Positions 36,968-45,869 are shown, counted from the stretch's first letter. The stretch: DNA of 64,000 nucleotides from Aquabacter spiritensis (GCF_004346185.1 NZ_SMAI01000001.1:372001-436000); one strand, 5' to 3'. Notes: generated by a model from the sequence alone, not told the origin. Numbers and translations: made by a program.

Positions 36968-38119
36968 GTGCCGATCTATCTCGACAACAATGCGACGACG
37001 CGGACCGATCCGGCGGTGGTCGCGGCGATGTTGCCGTTTTTTACCGAACAGTTCGGCAATGCCTCCTCGGCCCATGCCTTCGGCAGTGAGGTCGCCGGCG
37101 CGCTGCGGCAGGCGCGACGCGCGCTCCAGGGCCTGATCGGCGCTGCCGCGGAACCGGAAATCGTCTTCACCTCCGGCGGTACCGAGGCGATCAACACCGC
37201 CATCCTCTCCGCTTTGGCGGTGCAGGACGGCCGCGAGGAAGTGGTGACCACCTGCGTCGAACATCCCGCCGTCCTGACCCTTCTCGACCATCTGGAGGCG
37301 ACGCGCGGCCTCCGCATCCACCGCATCGGCGTCGACCACGAAGGGCGGCTCGATATCGACGCCTATCGCCGCGCGCTCGGCCCGCGGACCGCGCTCGCCA
37401 GCGTGATGTGGGCGAACAACGAAACCGGAACACTTTTTCCCGTCGTTGCGCTGGCGGAAATGGCCCACACCGTCGGCGCCCTCTTCCATACCGACGCGGT
37501 GCAGGCGGCCGGCAGGATCCCGATCGACCTCAGGGCGACGCGGATCGACATGCTGTCGCTGTCCGGCCACAAGCTGCACGGCCCGAAGGGTATCGGCGCG
37601 CTCTATCTGCGCAAGGGGACGCCGTTCAGCCCGCTGATCCGGGGCGGCCCTCAGGAACGCAGGCGCCGCGGCGGCACGGAAAATGTCCCGGCCATTGTCG
37701 GCCTCGGGAAGGCGGCCGAGCTTGCCGCCGCGCATCTCGCGCACCCGCACGGTGCGGTCGGCGATCTGCGCGATCGGCTGGAACAGGGCGTGCTCCAGCA
37801 ATGCGGCGGCTGTACCCCGCTCGGCGACATCGCGCACCGGCTGCCCAACACCTCAAACATCGCGTTCGAGGCCATCGAGGGCGAGGCGATCCTGCACCAT
37901 CTGAACCGCGCGGGGATCGCCGCCTCCCTCGGCTCGGCCTGCGCGTCCGGATCCATGGAACCTTCGCACGTCCTGCGGGCGATGAAAGTGCCGCCGCGTG
38001 CGCTGCGGGGCGCCATCCGGCTCTCGCTCTCCCGCGAGACGACGGCCGACGAGATCGACCAGGTCCTCGGCGTTCTGCCCGCGATCATCGACCATCTTCG
38101 GGCGTCGCCCCCATCCTGA
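36968..38119 (+). CDS. nifS: cysteine desulfurase NifS
   Basis: 383 residues, PLP enzyme that releases sulfur from cysteine for Fe-S clusters. IYLDNNATTRTDPAVV is the characteristic N-terminus, SGHKLHGPKG carries the PLP lysine, and the loop SACASGSMEPSHV holds the catalytic cysteine. Start is GTG, directly behind the nfu stop. The C-terminal nif-type extension is short, as in nif-cluster NifS. Confidence 0.95.
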   Translation: MPIYLDNNATTRTDPAVVAAMLPFFTEQFGNASSAHAFGSEVAGALRQARRALQGLIGAAAEPEIVFTSGGTEAINTAILSALAVQDGREEVVTTCVEHPAVLTLLDHLEATRGLRIHRIGVDHEGRLDIDAYRRALGPRTALASVMWANNETGTLFPVVALAEMAHTVGALFHTDAVQAAGRIPIDLRATRIDMLSLSGHKLHGPKGIGALYLRKGTPFSPLIRGGPQERRRRGGTENVPAIVGLGKAAELAAAHLAHPHGAVGDLRDRLEQGVLQQCGGCTPLGDIAHRLPNTSNIAFEAIEGEAILHHLNRAGIAASLGSACASGSMEPSHVLRAMKVPPRALRGAIRLSLSRETTADEIDQVLGVLPAIIDHLRASPPS

Positions 38120-38169
38120 ACCACGAAGGCGACCGGGACGGACCCGGGCGATCCAGGGAGTTCGAGCAT

Positions 38170-38394
38170 ATGAAGATCATGATCCGCCGCTCGCCGGAGA
38201 CCGGGCTCTGCATCTATGTCCCGAAGAAGGATCTCGAGGAGCCCATCGTCGAATCGGAGCGCGCAAGCCTTTGGGGCGGATGGATCCGGATCGCCAATGG
38301 ATGGGTCCTCGATCTCCCGGAAATGGCGGCGGAAACCGCGCTGCCGATCACGGTCAACGCCCGCAAGCGCGGCGAAGAAGGCGACGCGCCATGA
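38170..38394 (+). CDS. nifT: NifT/FixU family protein
   Basis: 74 residues with MKIMIRRSP, YVPKKDLEEPIVESE and WGGWIRIANGWVLDLPEM, the pattern of NifT (FixU), a small protein found beside nif structural genes whose function is still unclear. Its stop overlaps the start of the SIR2-like gene in ATGA. Confidence 0.93.
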   Translation: MKIMIRRSPETGLCIYVPKKDLEEPIVESERASLWGGWIRIANGWVLDLPEMAAETALPITVNARKRGEEGDAP

Positions 38395-39254
38395 CCATCC
38401 AGATGCCCCCGGTCGAATTCATCCGGCGTGCCGACGCCGAAGCCGTCCTGAAGGAGGTCGCCGCGCGCCTGAGAACCGGCGACGTCGTGCCCTATCTCGG
38501 CCCGGGGCTCGCGGCAATGACCGAACCGGCCGCCCCCATGACCCCCGAGGCGCTCGCCGCCTTCTTCGCGACCAAGGTCGCCCTGCCCCGGCGCGCCAAG
38601 GGCAATGCCTGGGCCTCGGCCCAGCATATCGAGAGCATGAAGCACCGCTCGACGGTGACGGCGCTGATGAACGAGGCCTTCGCCGTACCGGTCGCCCCCT
38701 CGGCGCTGCACCGCCACCTCGCGGCGCTGCCGCTCCCGATGATCGTCGACACCTGGTATGACGGCGCCATGCGCGCCGCCCTGGCCACGCGCGCCGATTG
38801 GGGCGAGGTCCAGGGCATCACGCGGGCCGGCATCGGCGAGGACCGCTGGTACCGCTTCTACGACGCAGTCGGCGCGGAGACCGACCGGACAGCGGCGGGG
38901 ATGTGGACCACCTTGCTCTACAAGCCCCACGGCAGCGTGGTTCCGGCGAAGAACTTCCTGATCTCAGATGCCGATTACGTCGAGGTGCTGACGGAGATCG
39001 ACATCCAGACGCCGATTCCCGACGCGGTGAAAGACCGCCGCACCGACCGCAGCTTCCTGTTCGTCGGCTGCCGCTTCAACGACCAGCTTCTGCGGACCTA
39101 TGCGCGCCAGGTGTCGAAGCGGTCCGCCACGGGCCATGTCGCGGTGGTCGAGCCGGACACGCTGTCGAAGAATGAAATGCGCTTCCTCTTCTCGCAGGGG
39201 CTGACGCCGATCGCGCTTCCGCTGGCACGCGCCTGCGAAATTCTCTGCGCCTGA
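38391..39254 (+). CDS. SIR2-like domain protein, nif-associated
   Basis: 287 residues resembling the SIR2_2 superfamily: LRTGDVVPYLGPGLAAM near the N-terminus in place of the NAD-binding GAGIS loop, PMIVDTWYDGAMRAAL, LYKPHGSV and the late SFLFVGCRFNDQLLRTYARQ strands. The usual catalytic histidine is present only as KPHGS. The NAD hydrolase or ADP-ribosyl chemistry known for some SIR2 proteins is possible but untested. Coupled to nifT by ATGA and ending in a strong terminator. Fe protein regulation is only a guess. Confidence 0.7.
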   Translation: MTIQMPPVEFIRRADAEAVLKEVAARLRTGDVVPYLGPGLAAMTEPAAPMTPEALAAFFATKVALPRRAKGNAWASAQHIESMKHRSTVTALMNEAFAVPVAPSALHRHLAALPLPMIVDTWYDGAMRAALATRADWGEVQGITRAGIGEDRWYRFYDAVGAETDRTAAGMWTTLLYKPHGSVVPAKNFLISDADYVEVLTEIDIQTPIPDAVKDRRTDRSFLFVGCRFNDQLLRTYARQVSKRSATGHVAVVEPDTLSKNEMRFLFSQGLTPIALPLARACEILCA

Positions 39255-39277
39255 GATCCGGTAAATCCGAACCCTTC

Positions 39278-39308
39278 CGCCCGCGAAGCGCCCGTCGCTT
39301 CGCGGGCG
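39278..39308 (+). terminator. strong hairpin after the SIR2-like gene
   Basis: A perfect 13-bp stem CGCCCGCGAAGCG / CGCTTCGCGGGCG with a 5-base loop, followed by TTTCC. Ends the nifS operon before the nifB control region. Confidence 0.8.
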
Positions 39309-39361
39309 TTTCCATTTCCTGACGCCGGGTTTCGACCGCCGCGGAAGCCGCCGTACGGAAC

Positions 39362-39377
39362 TGTAATATTTCCAACA
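39362..39377. promoter_or_regulatory. NifA site 1 of nifB
   Basis: TGTAATATTTCCAACA fits TGT-N10-ACA, about 100 bp before the -24 element. Confidence 0.75.
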
Positions 39378-39401
39378 TGCACCGGACGTGTCGCATGCGC
39401 C

Positions 39402-39417
39402 TGTTGGCAAAGCGACA
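39402..39417. promoter_or_regulatory. NifA site 2 of nifB
   Basis: TGTTGGCAAAGCGACA fits TGT-N10-ACA, about 60 bp before the -24 element and 40 bp from site 1 (roughly four helical turns). Confidence 0.65.
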
Positions 39418-39474
39418 CTCAGACAGCTCCCCTAATTTATTGTTATTTCAATTAATTCAAACATTTCGACGGTC

Positions 39475-39490
39475 TGGCACGCGAGTTGCT
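39475..39490 (+). promoter_or_regulatory. nifB: sigma-54 promoter of nifB
   Basis: TGGCACGCGAGTTGCT is a perfect TGGCACG-N4-TTGCW. The nifB start is 48 bp downstream. Confidence 0.9.
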
Positions 39491-39537
39491 GAAGATTGTT
39501 CGGAACAATTGCCTTTGGCCAGCAGCGAGGATCGGAC

Positions 39538-41100
39538 ATGCACGCATTAGCAGGGCAGGACGGGGCCAGCGCCGGACACGTCGTGGATGTCGGCGAGGTC
39601 ATGCAGGCGATCGCCGAGCACAAGGGGTGCGGCACAACGGGCGGCAGCGGCAAAGCGAGCTGCGGCTCGGCCGCCGGCCAGGGCGACCTGCCGACCGAAA
39701 TCTGGGAAAAGGTCAAGAACCACCCCTGCTACAGCGAAGAGGCCCATCACCATTACGCGCGCATGCATGTCGCTGTCGCGCCGGCCTGCAACATCCAGTG
39801 CAATTACTGCAACCGGAAATACGACTGCGCCAACGAATCCCGGCCCGGCGTGGTGAGCGAGAAGCTGACGCCCGAACAGGCGGCGAAGAAGGTTCTGGCG
39901 GTCGCCTCGACCATTCCGCAAATGACGGTGCTGGGCATTGCCGGCCCCGGCGACCCCTTGGCCAATCCGGAGAAGACGTTCCGCACCTTCGACCTGATCG
40001 CGAAGACGGCGCCGGACATCAAGCTCTGCCTGTCCACGAACGGGCTCACCCTGCCCGACCATGTCGACACGATCGCCGGCTTCAACGTCGATCACGTGAC
40101 CATCACCATCAACATGGTGGACCCGGAGATCGGCGCGAAGATCTATCCCTGGGTGTTCTGGAAGCACAAGCGCTACACCGGGGTCGAAGGCGCCAAGCTG
40201 CTCACCGATCGCCAGTTGCTCGGCCTCGAAATGCTGACCGAGCGCGGCATCCTGTGCAAAGTGAACTCGGTGATGATCCCGGGTATCAACGACAAGCATT
40301 TGGTCGAGGTAAACCGCGCCGTGAAGTCGCGCGGCGCGTTCCTCCACAACATCATGCCGCTGATCTCCGCGCCCGAGCACGGCACGGTGTTCGGCCTCAC
40401 CGGTCAGCGCGGCCCGACTGCGCAGGAGTTGAAGGCCCTGCAGGACAGCTGCGAAGGCGAGATGAACATGATGCGGCATTGCCGGCAGTGCCGGGCGGAC
40501 GCCGTCGGCCTGCTGGGCGAGGACCGCAGCGCCGAATTCACCACCGACAAGATCATGGCGATGGAAGTCAAATACGACCTCGACACGCGCAAGGCCTATC
40601 AGGAGAAGGTCGAAGAGGAGCGCGTCGCCAAGGTGGCGGCCAAACAGGAGGAACTCTCCACGCTCGCCGGCGCGGTCAGCGACATCAAGCTGCTGGTCGC
40701 CGTGGCGACCCGCGGCTCCGGCCTGATCAACGAGCATTTCGGCCATGCCAAGGAGTTCCAGGTCTACGAACTCTCCACAGCGGGTGCCAAGTTCGTCGGC
40801 CATCGCCGCGTCGACCTCTATTGCCAAGGCGGCTATGGCGAGGAAGACAGCCTCGAAACGATCATCCGCGCCATCAATGATTGCCATGCCGTCTTCGTCG
40901 CCAAGATCGGCGGATGCCCGAAGGCGGACCTCAAGGCCGCCGGCATCGATCCGGTCGAAGACTACGCCCACGAATTCATCGAGAAATCCGCCATCGCCTG
41001 GTTCAAGGCCTATCTCGACAGAGTCAATAGCGGCGAGATCGAGCACGTCGCGCGCGGCGACGCGGAAATCCGCCAGGGCGCCCTGACCAGCGCCGCCTGA
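39538..41100 (+). CDS. nifB: nitrogenase cofactor biosynthesis protein NifB
   Basis: 520 residues. Radical SAM enzyme that makes NifB-co, the Fe8S9C precursor of FeMo-co. [14 protein letters not shown] has the CX3CX2C SAM cluster site, the following NESRPGV is typical, and [13 protein letters not shown] and later C residues (CLLHNIMPL-type segments) match family. The C-terminal 120 residues (from about [20 protein letters not shown]) form the NifX-like domain. The frame starts at 39496; the ATG after GAGGATCGGAC gives a normal N-terminus. Confidence 0.97.
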   Translation: MHALAGQDGASAGHVVDVGEVMQAIAEHKGCGTTGGSGKASCGSAAGQGDLPTEIWEKVKNHPCYSEEAHHHYARMHVAVAPACNIQCNYCNRKYDCANESRPGVVSEKLTPEQAAKKVLAVASTIPQMTVLGIAGPGDPLANPEKTFRTFDLIAKTAPDIKLCLSTNGLTLPDHVDTIAGFNVDHVTITINMVDPEIGAKIYPWVFWKHKRYTGVEGAKLLTDRQLLGLEMLTERGILCKVNSVMIPGINDKHLVEVNRAVKSRGAFLHNIMPLISAPEHGTVFGLTGQRGPTAQELKALQDSCEGEMNMMRHCRQCRADAVGLLGEDRSAEFTTDKIMAMEVKYDLDTRKAYQEKVEEERVAKVAAKQEELSTLAGAVSDIKLLVAVATRGSGLINEHFGHAKEFQVYELSTAGAKFVGHRRVDLYCQGGYGEEDSLETIIRAINDCHAVFVAKIGGCPKADLKAAGIDPVEDYAHEFIEKSAIAWFKAYLDRVNSGEIEHVARGDAEIRQGALTSAA

Positions 41101-41142
41101 CCCGACCCCTCAGCCGAGACCGAGCCGCCCAAGGAGCGACCG

Positions 41143-41367
41143 ATGGCGCTGAAGATCATTGCCTCCCAATGCACGGGATGTTCGGCCTGCGAGCCGGAAT
41201 GCCCGAATGTCGCGATCTCCGAGAAGAACGGAACCTTCGTGATCGACCCGAAGAAGTGCACCGAATGCATCGGCCATTTCGACTCGCCGCAATGCACCGC
41301 CGTCTGCCCGGTCGACGACACCTGCGTCATCGACACGGCCTACCCCCGCTATCAGCCGCGCATCTGA
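41143..41367 (+). CDS. fdxN: 2[4Fe-4S] ferredoxin, FdxN type
   Basis: 74 residues. [12 protein letters not shown] and [18 protein letters not shown] give the two cluster motifs, with an insertion in the second as in nif-associated FdxN ferredoxins. Electron donor for NifB or nitrogenase in diazotrophs. 42 bp after nifB. Confidence 0.93.
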   Translation: MALKIIASQCTGCSACEPECPNVAISEKNGTFVIDPKKCTECIGHFDSPQCTAVCPVDDTCVIDTAYPRYQPRI

Positions 41368-41377
41368 GGAGGTCCGC

Positions 41378-41716
41378 ATGAATTTCGTCATCACCCCGGC
41401 GGCGGAGAAATTCATCCGCCTGATGCTCAGGGCGGACGGAGGCGCAGCGAGCGGGTTCCGGCTCGCGGTGACGCCGGGCGGCTGTTCCGGGCTCTCCGCC
41501 GATATCAGCGTCCGGCCGGCGCCAGCCGCAGGCGAAGCAGTGGTCGAGCGCAACGGCCTTCGGTTGTTCCTCCCGGCCGAGAGCCGGATCCTGCTCGACG
41601 GTGTCACGATCGACTTCGCCGACACCCCCGCCCAGACCGGCCTCGTTTTCCGCGATCCACGAGCGACCTCCTGCAGCTCGGCGCCCCGGCCGGCGCCGAT
41701 GTCGAACATTGCCTGA
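41378..41716 (+). CDS. IscA/HesB-family protein (second copy)
   Basis: 112 residues. The first cysteine is in TPGGCSGLSAD; the C-terminal signature is TSCSSAPRPAP, where the last cysteine of the C-x-C pair is replaced by serine. A-type carrier architecture otherwise intact, but the missing ligand may weaken cluster binding. A second IscA-like gene in the nif cluster beside that at 36212. Confidence 0.85.
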   Translation: MNFVITPAAEKFIRLMLRADGGAASGFRLAVTPGGCSGLSADISVRPAPAAGEAVVERNGLRLFLPAESRILLDGVTIDFADTPAQTGLVFRDPRATSCSSAPRPAPMSNIA

Positions 41717-41731
41717 CGCCGGGGCCTGACC

Positions 41732-42265
41732 ATGACGCCGACCGAAGCCGATCGCCGTTCCGCCTTCGAGGCGCCGCCGCTCGCGGACGCGCTCCTCGGA
41801 GGCGGCCTGCCGCACGCGGCAGAGCGGCATCTGCGGTACGCCGGGGCGTCCTATCACCTCGACGCGGTGGCCGAGCAGCATTTGCGGCAGGCCCAGGCGA
41901 TCGCTCCTGACCACGCCGCGATCCTGATCGGCTTCTACCGCTTCTATTTCTACAAGGGCCGACTCGCCGAAGCGCTCGACGTGGCGAAGCAATGCCTGGC
42001 CAAGGCGGCGCGCGAGAACAACCTTCCCCAGGATTGGCGCAAGGCCGCTCCGCACGACGCCGCGTTCGGCGATTACGAAAGTCTTCGTCCCCGCTTCTTC
42101 CTCTTCAGCCTGAAGGGCTACGCCTATCTGCACATGCGTCTCGGCCGCCTCGATGAGGGGCGGGCCGCAGTGCAGAAGCTTCTGCAACTGGATCCGAGCG
42201 ACAAAGTCGGCGCGCGGGTGCTCCTCGACGTCCTGGACCGCAGGGGGCAGGACGATGACGAATGA
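41732..42265 (+). CDS. TPR-containing nif-region protein
   Basis: 177 residues, mostly alpha-helical. ILIGFYRFYFYKGRLAEALDVAKQCLAKAA and LFSLKGYAYLHMRLGRLDEGRAAVQKLLQLDPSD give two TPR-like units (quoted in part). It has no signal peptide. The 3' end overlaps the LRV gene by 11 bp, so the products probably work together, perhaps as an adapter for nif proteins. Confidence 0.75.
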   Translation: MTPTEADRRSAFEAPPLADALLGGGLPHAAERHLRYAGASYHLDAVAEQHLRQAQAIAPDHAAILIGFYRFYFYKGRLAEALDVAKQCLAKAARENNLPQDWRKAAPHDAAFGDYESLRPRFFLFSLKGYAYLHMRLGRLDEGRAAVQKLLQLDPSDKVGARVLLDVLDRRGQDDDE

Positions 42266-43022
42266 CATTGCCGAGGCCCTTGACTGGCAGGGACGCGAGA
42301 TCGATTGCGGCGCCTGCGCGCACGGGTCCTTGCGCGCGGCAGGACAGTGCCGGCTGCGACATGCCTGCGTCCACGACCGCTATGCCCGGCGGATCGACCG
42401 CTTCTTCACCTGGAATCCAAGCCTATCCGATCGCTATCTCGCCCACCCGCATTTCGAGGTGCGGGCGATCGCGGCCAAGCATGCCAGTACGTTCCTGCTT
42501 CCCAATCTGCTGGATGACCCGGAAGAGACGGTGCGCTGGAACGCGGCGCGGCGCCTCCCCCTTCGGCTGATCCTGCGGCTGCGCGACGATCCGCACCGCG
42601 AAGTGCGGATCCGCATCGCCACTTTGCTGGACGATGCCGAATTGATCCCGATGATGACGGACGCGGACTATTATGTCCGTCTGGTCGTCGCCAAACGGGT
42701 GGCTCCGCCTCTGCTCGCCCGCATGATGGCGGATCCGGAGCCGGAGGTGCGGCGCGTGGTGGCGCGGCGCATTCCCAGCGACTGGCTGCTGCGCATGGCG
42801 CAGGACGACGATGCGACGGTGCGCCTGGAGGCCGCCCGCCGCATGCCGCCAGGCCTGTTGACCAGGCTGCGGCACGATCCGGACTGGCGCGTGCGTTACG
42901 AGGTGGCGCGTCAGGCCGAGGTCTCGCAGATCGCCGAGCTGGCGGAAGATCAGGACGCTCTGGTCCAGGAGATGGCCCGCTCGCGTCGCGCGATCACGCA
43001 TATCCAAGGGAGCCCGTCATGA
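42255..43022 (+). CDS. 4Fe-4S leucine-rich-repeat-variant (LRV) protein
   Basis: 255 residues. An N-terminal cysteine set at residues 18, 21, 32 and 38 (C-x2-C, then C-x5-C) fits a small Fe-S domain. From about residue 66 there are repeats of about 24 residues with DxxxxVRxxAARR-like cores (for example EPEVRRVVARRIP and DATVRLEAARRMP), the pattern of the LRV protein first described from the Azotobacter nif region. The fold is a curved alpha/3-10 superhelix; function unknown. Translated together with NifZ through ATGA at its end. Confidence 0.9.
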   Translation: MTNDIAEALDWQGREIDCGACAHGSLRAAGQCRLRHACVHDRYARRIDRFFTWNPSLSDRYLAHPHFEVRAIAAKHASTFLLPNLLDDPEETVRWNAARRLPLRLILRLRDDPHREVRIRIATLLDDAELIPMMTDADYYVRLVVAKRVAPPLLARMMADPEPEVRRVVARRIPSDWLLRMAQDDDATVRLEAARRMPPGLLTRLRHDPDWRVRYEVARQAEVSQIAELAEDQDALVQEMARSRRAITHIQGSPS

Positions 43023-43339
43023 GCAACATCGTTCGCGACAGCGACGTCGTGGAACTGTCCGCGCCCCCGACCTTCTCCTATGGCGAGAAGGTCCGCGCCA
43101 AGCGTACCATCCGCAACGACGGCACCTATGCCGGCAAGGAGATCGGCGACATCCTCGCGAAGAAGGGCGAGGAAGGCTACGTCGTCTCGATCGGCACCTT
43201 CCTCCAGCAATTTTATATTTACGGCGTCGAGTTCCTGGAAAGCGGCAACCGCGTCGGGATGAAGCGCAAGGAACTCGACCCCGTCGTGACACGTGACGAC
43301 ATGCGCGAGATCCCGCTGCCGGGAGGGCTGGGCGCATGA
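43019..43339 (+). CDS. nifZ: NifZ
   Basis: 106 residues with FSYGEKVRAKRTIRNDGTYAGKEIG and EEGYVVSIGTFLQQFYIYGVEF, quoted partly, the NifZ pattern. NifZ helps mature the MoFe protein, especially P-cluster formation. Coupled to LRV before and the second NifZ after. Confidence 0.93.
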   Translation: MSNIVRDSDVVELSAPPTFSYGEKVRAKRTIRNDGTYAGKEIGDILAKKGEEGYVVSIGTFLQQFYIYGVEFLESGNRVGMKRKELDPVVTRDDMREIPLPGGLGA

Positions 43340-43581
43340 TCGAACCGCGGCTGCCGAAATACCAATGGGGCCAGCGCGTCAAAGCGCTGGCCGACCTCAT
43401 CAATGACGGTTCGTTCCCGAACGCGCCAGTCGATGCCCGCCTGGTCGGGGCGGGCGCCACCGGCGAGATCGTCCAGGTCGGCACACATACCGAGGCGAAC
43501 CAGCCGATCTATCTCGTGGAGTTTGGCGACCATCTGGTCGTCGGCTGTCTGGAGGAAGAGATCCTTCCCCTTGAGCGCTGA
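43336..43581 (+). CDS. NifZ-domain protein, second copy
   Basis: 81 residues with YQWGQRVKALADLINDGSFP and TGEIVQVGTHTEANQPIYLVEF. It shares the NifZ domain but is shorter than the preceding gene product. Start overlaps the nifZ stop (ATGA). Probably a partner or duplicate of NifZ. Confidence 0.85.
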   Translation: MIEPRLPKYQWGQRVKALADLINDGSFPNAPVDARLVGAGATGEIVQVGTHTEANQPIYLVEFGDHLVVGCLEEEILPLER

Positions 43582-43630
43582 TCCGCTCGGACCGCAGGAC
43601 GGTCCGGCGCCGGCGAAACGGAGGCCAGTC

Positions 43631-43984
43631 ATGGCGTTGTCGATCCTGCCGGGGGTGCTGCCCTGTCCGCATCCCAACGACCTCGACCGCAAGCGGATCG
43701 AGCGCAGCCTCATGGCGCGCAAGCGCTATCGCTATGTCGCCCCGAGCGTCGTCCCGATGCCCGGCGGCTACCAGATCGTCAGCCCCTGTTGCTCGCGGAA
43801 CATCGATCCGGCGGGCGGAACGATCGATGTCGCGCGTCTGCTGCACGATGCCGGGAGCGGCCTTTGGCAACTGTTTCGCAAGGATCATGGGCGGGGCGCC
43901 TGGGACCTCGACAGCACCCATGCCCGGCTCGCGACCATGCTCGACCGCCTGAATGCCGATCCCGAACGAGCCTTCTGGCAGTAG
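43631..43984 (+). CDS. nif-region protein of unknown function (possibly DUF3024)
   Basis: 117 residues, soluble. VAPSVVPMPGGYQIVSPCCSRNID contains a cysteine pair (CC) and a helical C-terminus (LLHDAGSGLWQLFRKDH). The length and pattern suggest DUF3024, a family I associate with nif operons, but this is memory rather than evidence. Preceded and followed by nif genes. Confidence 0.6.
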   Translation: MALSILPGVLPCPHPNDLDRKRIERSLMARKRYRYVAPSVVPMPGGYQIVSPCCSRNIDPAGGTIDVARLLHDAGSGLWQLFRKDHGRGAWDLDSTHARLATMLDRLNADPERAFWQ

Positions 43985-44029
43985 GCGCCGCCGCCAAGTG
44001 CATTCCATCCCGAACCCAGAGACACCGAC

Positions 44030-44299
44030 ATGGCGCTGAAAGCGGACGATCTCGAGGACATCGAACGGATCCTGTCCATGGGCGATGCCGGCCCTGGCGT
44101 GCTCGCGGATCTGCGCCTTCGCTTTCCGCACCTGTCCTGGACACGCTGTGACGCTTCCGACGTGAGCGAGGCGCCGTTCCGCAGCTTCCCTGGCTGCGAT
44201 CTTCATCTCCTGGATGCCGCCGATCATTGCGTGCGGATCACCGAAGACCCCGCCGCCGCGACGGGCCTCGTCGTGGCCGCCCGGAGGACTACGCCATGA
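44030..44299 (+). CDS. small nif-region protein (possibly DUF6129)
   Basis: 89 residues with LEDIERILSMGDAGPGVLADLR and SFPGCDLHLLDAADHCVRIT. Family unknown to me with certainty; it resembles small nif-operon proteins annotated DUF6129. Its stop overlaps the start of the DegT-family gene by four bases. Confidence 0.6.
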   Translation: MALKADDLEDIERILSMGDAGPGVLADLRLRFPHLSWTRCDASDVSEAPFRSFPGCDLHLLDAADHCVRITEDPAAATGLVVAARRTTP

Positions 44300-45510
44300 G
44301 CGACCCCGCCCTTCTGGACGAGACCCTCGCCGAATCCGCGGACGGTGTGGACATGGACGGAGCCGAGGCGGGATTCATCCCCCTCTCCGATCCCGACATC
44401 ACGCTGGCGGAAATCGCTGCCGTAGATACCGCGATGCGGGCGCCGCGCCTCTCCGGTGGTGCGGGCCTGCCTGCATTCGAGGCGGCGTTCGCTGCTTATG
44501 TCGGACGCGCATACGCCGTAGCGGTACCGAGCGGCACGATGGGCCTCCTGCTGACGCTGAAGGCCTTTGGCATCGGGGCAGGCGACGAAGTGATCGCCTC
44601 GCCCTACGGGTTCCGCGAGACCGCCCACGCGATCAGCCTCGCCGGCGCGCGGCCGATCTTTGCGGACATCGATTATTGGGCAGGGACCCTCGTGCCCGAG
44701 AAGGTCGAAGCCCGCATCACGCCGCGCACCCGCGCCATTCTCGCCGCCAATACCAACGGACATCCCGCGCCCTGGGCGGGATTGCGCGCGCTCGCCGCGG
44801 CGCGCGGCTTGATTCTCGTCGAGGATTCGACCGAGGCGATCGGATCGAAATATCGGGGCTCCCTGGTGGGCAGTTTCGGCGACGCTTCCGTGTTCGACTT
44901 CTGCCAACCCTCCCCTTTGGTCTGCGGCGAGGGCGGGATGGTAGTGACGGACGATGTCGATGTCGCCGTGGCTCTGCGGCGCCACCGCACCCACCGGCTG
45001 AACGAGCGCTCGTCGGTCGTGGTCAGCGGCACGGCGCCCTATCAGGCGGGCATGAGCGAGATCGCTGCGGCGCTCGGCCACGCGCAGCTTGCCCGACTGG
45101 AGGAGATTCTCGAACGGCGGCGGCTGATCGAGCACCTTTATTACAAGCACGTCCAGTCGTTCGAGGGGATCAAGGATCCCTATGTCGGTCCCGACGTGAC
45201 CGAGGTGAACTGGTTTCTTTATCTGGTGCATCTCGGCAACCGCTTTTCGCGGTCGAGTCGCGACGCGATCGTCGAGGATCTCGCGGTCGAGGACGTGGAG
45301 GCCGCCGCCTATTGCACCCCGCTCCATCTCCAGCGGCATTATTTCAACCTCGGCTATCGCCGCGGCGACTTCCTGGTGACGGAAAAGGTCGCGGACCGCG
45401 CCGTGGCACTGCCGTTCCACACCCATCTCACCGAAGACCAGATCGAATTCATCGTCGGCACCATGAAGGACGCCTCGATCAATGTCGGCGCCGGTGCAGC
45501 GATCTACTGA
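44296..45510 (+). CDS. DegT/DnrJ/EryC1/StrS-family protein lacking the PLP lysine
   Basis: 404 residues of the fold-type I aminotransferase family: SGGAGLPAFEAAFAAYVGRAYAVAVPSGTMGLLL at the start, DSTEAIG at the middle, and GEGGMVVTDD after the active site. The usual lysine of the FxFxxxKxxxxGEGG motif is Ser206 here (FDFCQPSPLVCGEGG), so normal aminotransferase chemistry is unlikely. No replacement lysine is visible next to it. Coupled to the small gene before it and placed in the nifB operon; a structural or binding role is likely. Confidence 0.85.
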   Translation: MSDPALLDETLAESADGVDMDGAEAGFIPLSDPDITLAEIAAVDTAMRAPRLSGGAGLPAFEAAFAAYVGRAYAVAVPSGTMGLLLTLKAFGIGAGDEVIASPYGFRETAHAISLAGARPIFADIDYWAGTLVPEKVEARITPRTRAILAANTNGHPAPWAGLRALAAARGLILVEDSTEAIGSKYRGSLVGSFGDASVFDFCQPSPLVCGEGGMVVTDDVDVAVALRRHRTHRLNERSSVVVSGTAPYQAGMSEIAAALGHAQLARLEEILERRRLIEHLYYKHVQSFEGIKDPYVGPDVTEVNWFLYLVHLGNRFSRSSRDAIVEDLAVEDVEAAAYCTPLHLQRHYFNLGYRRGDFLVTEKVADRAVALPFHTHLTEDQIEFIVGTMKDASINVGAGAAIY

Positions 45511-45560
45511 GCCGCCGGTTCCATCCCCATGCAACACAACGCGACGTAAAGGAGAGTCCG

Positions 45561-45869
45561 ATGTCCATGCTGACCGTCATGCCCGAGGGAAAATCGTTCG
45601 AGGTCGCGGAGGGCACGACCCTCCTCGCCGCTCTGCTCGGAGCGGGGATCGGGATCCTCCACAAATGCGAGGGCAAAGCCAGCTGCGGCAGCTGCCACAT
45701 CTTCGTCCAGGAAGGGCGCAAAGGCGTATCCAAGATCGCCCGGGAGGAGAATGAGAAGCTCGACGCGATCGTCGGGGTCGGCTCCAAGTCCCGCCTCGCC
45801 TGCCAGGCCAAGATCCTCGGCACCGAGAATGTCACCATCGAATTGCTGGGCTTCGGCTCGGGCCTGTGA
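45561..45869 (+). CDS. 2Fe-2S ferredoxin, nif-associated
   Basis: 102 residues, plant/bacterial-type [2Fe-2S] fold. HKCEGKASCGSCHIF and a later SRLACQAK give the C-x5-C-x2-C...C ligand set. Low-potential electron carrier, probably a donor in nitrogenase maturation or catalysis. RBS GGAGAG precedes the ATG; the second ATG two codons in is less well placed. Confidence 0.92.
   Translation: MSMLTVMPEGKSFEVAEGTTLLAALLGAGIGILHKCEGKASCGSCHIFVQEGRKGVSKIAREENEKLDAIVGVGSKSRLACQAKILGTENVTIELLGFGSGL

Noticed and set aside
39547-41046. 499-codon reverse open frame opposite nifB
   Set aside because: Antisense shadow of nifB without motifs or ribosome site.
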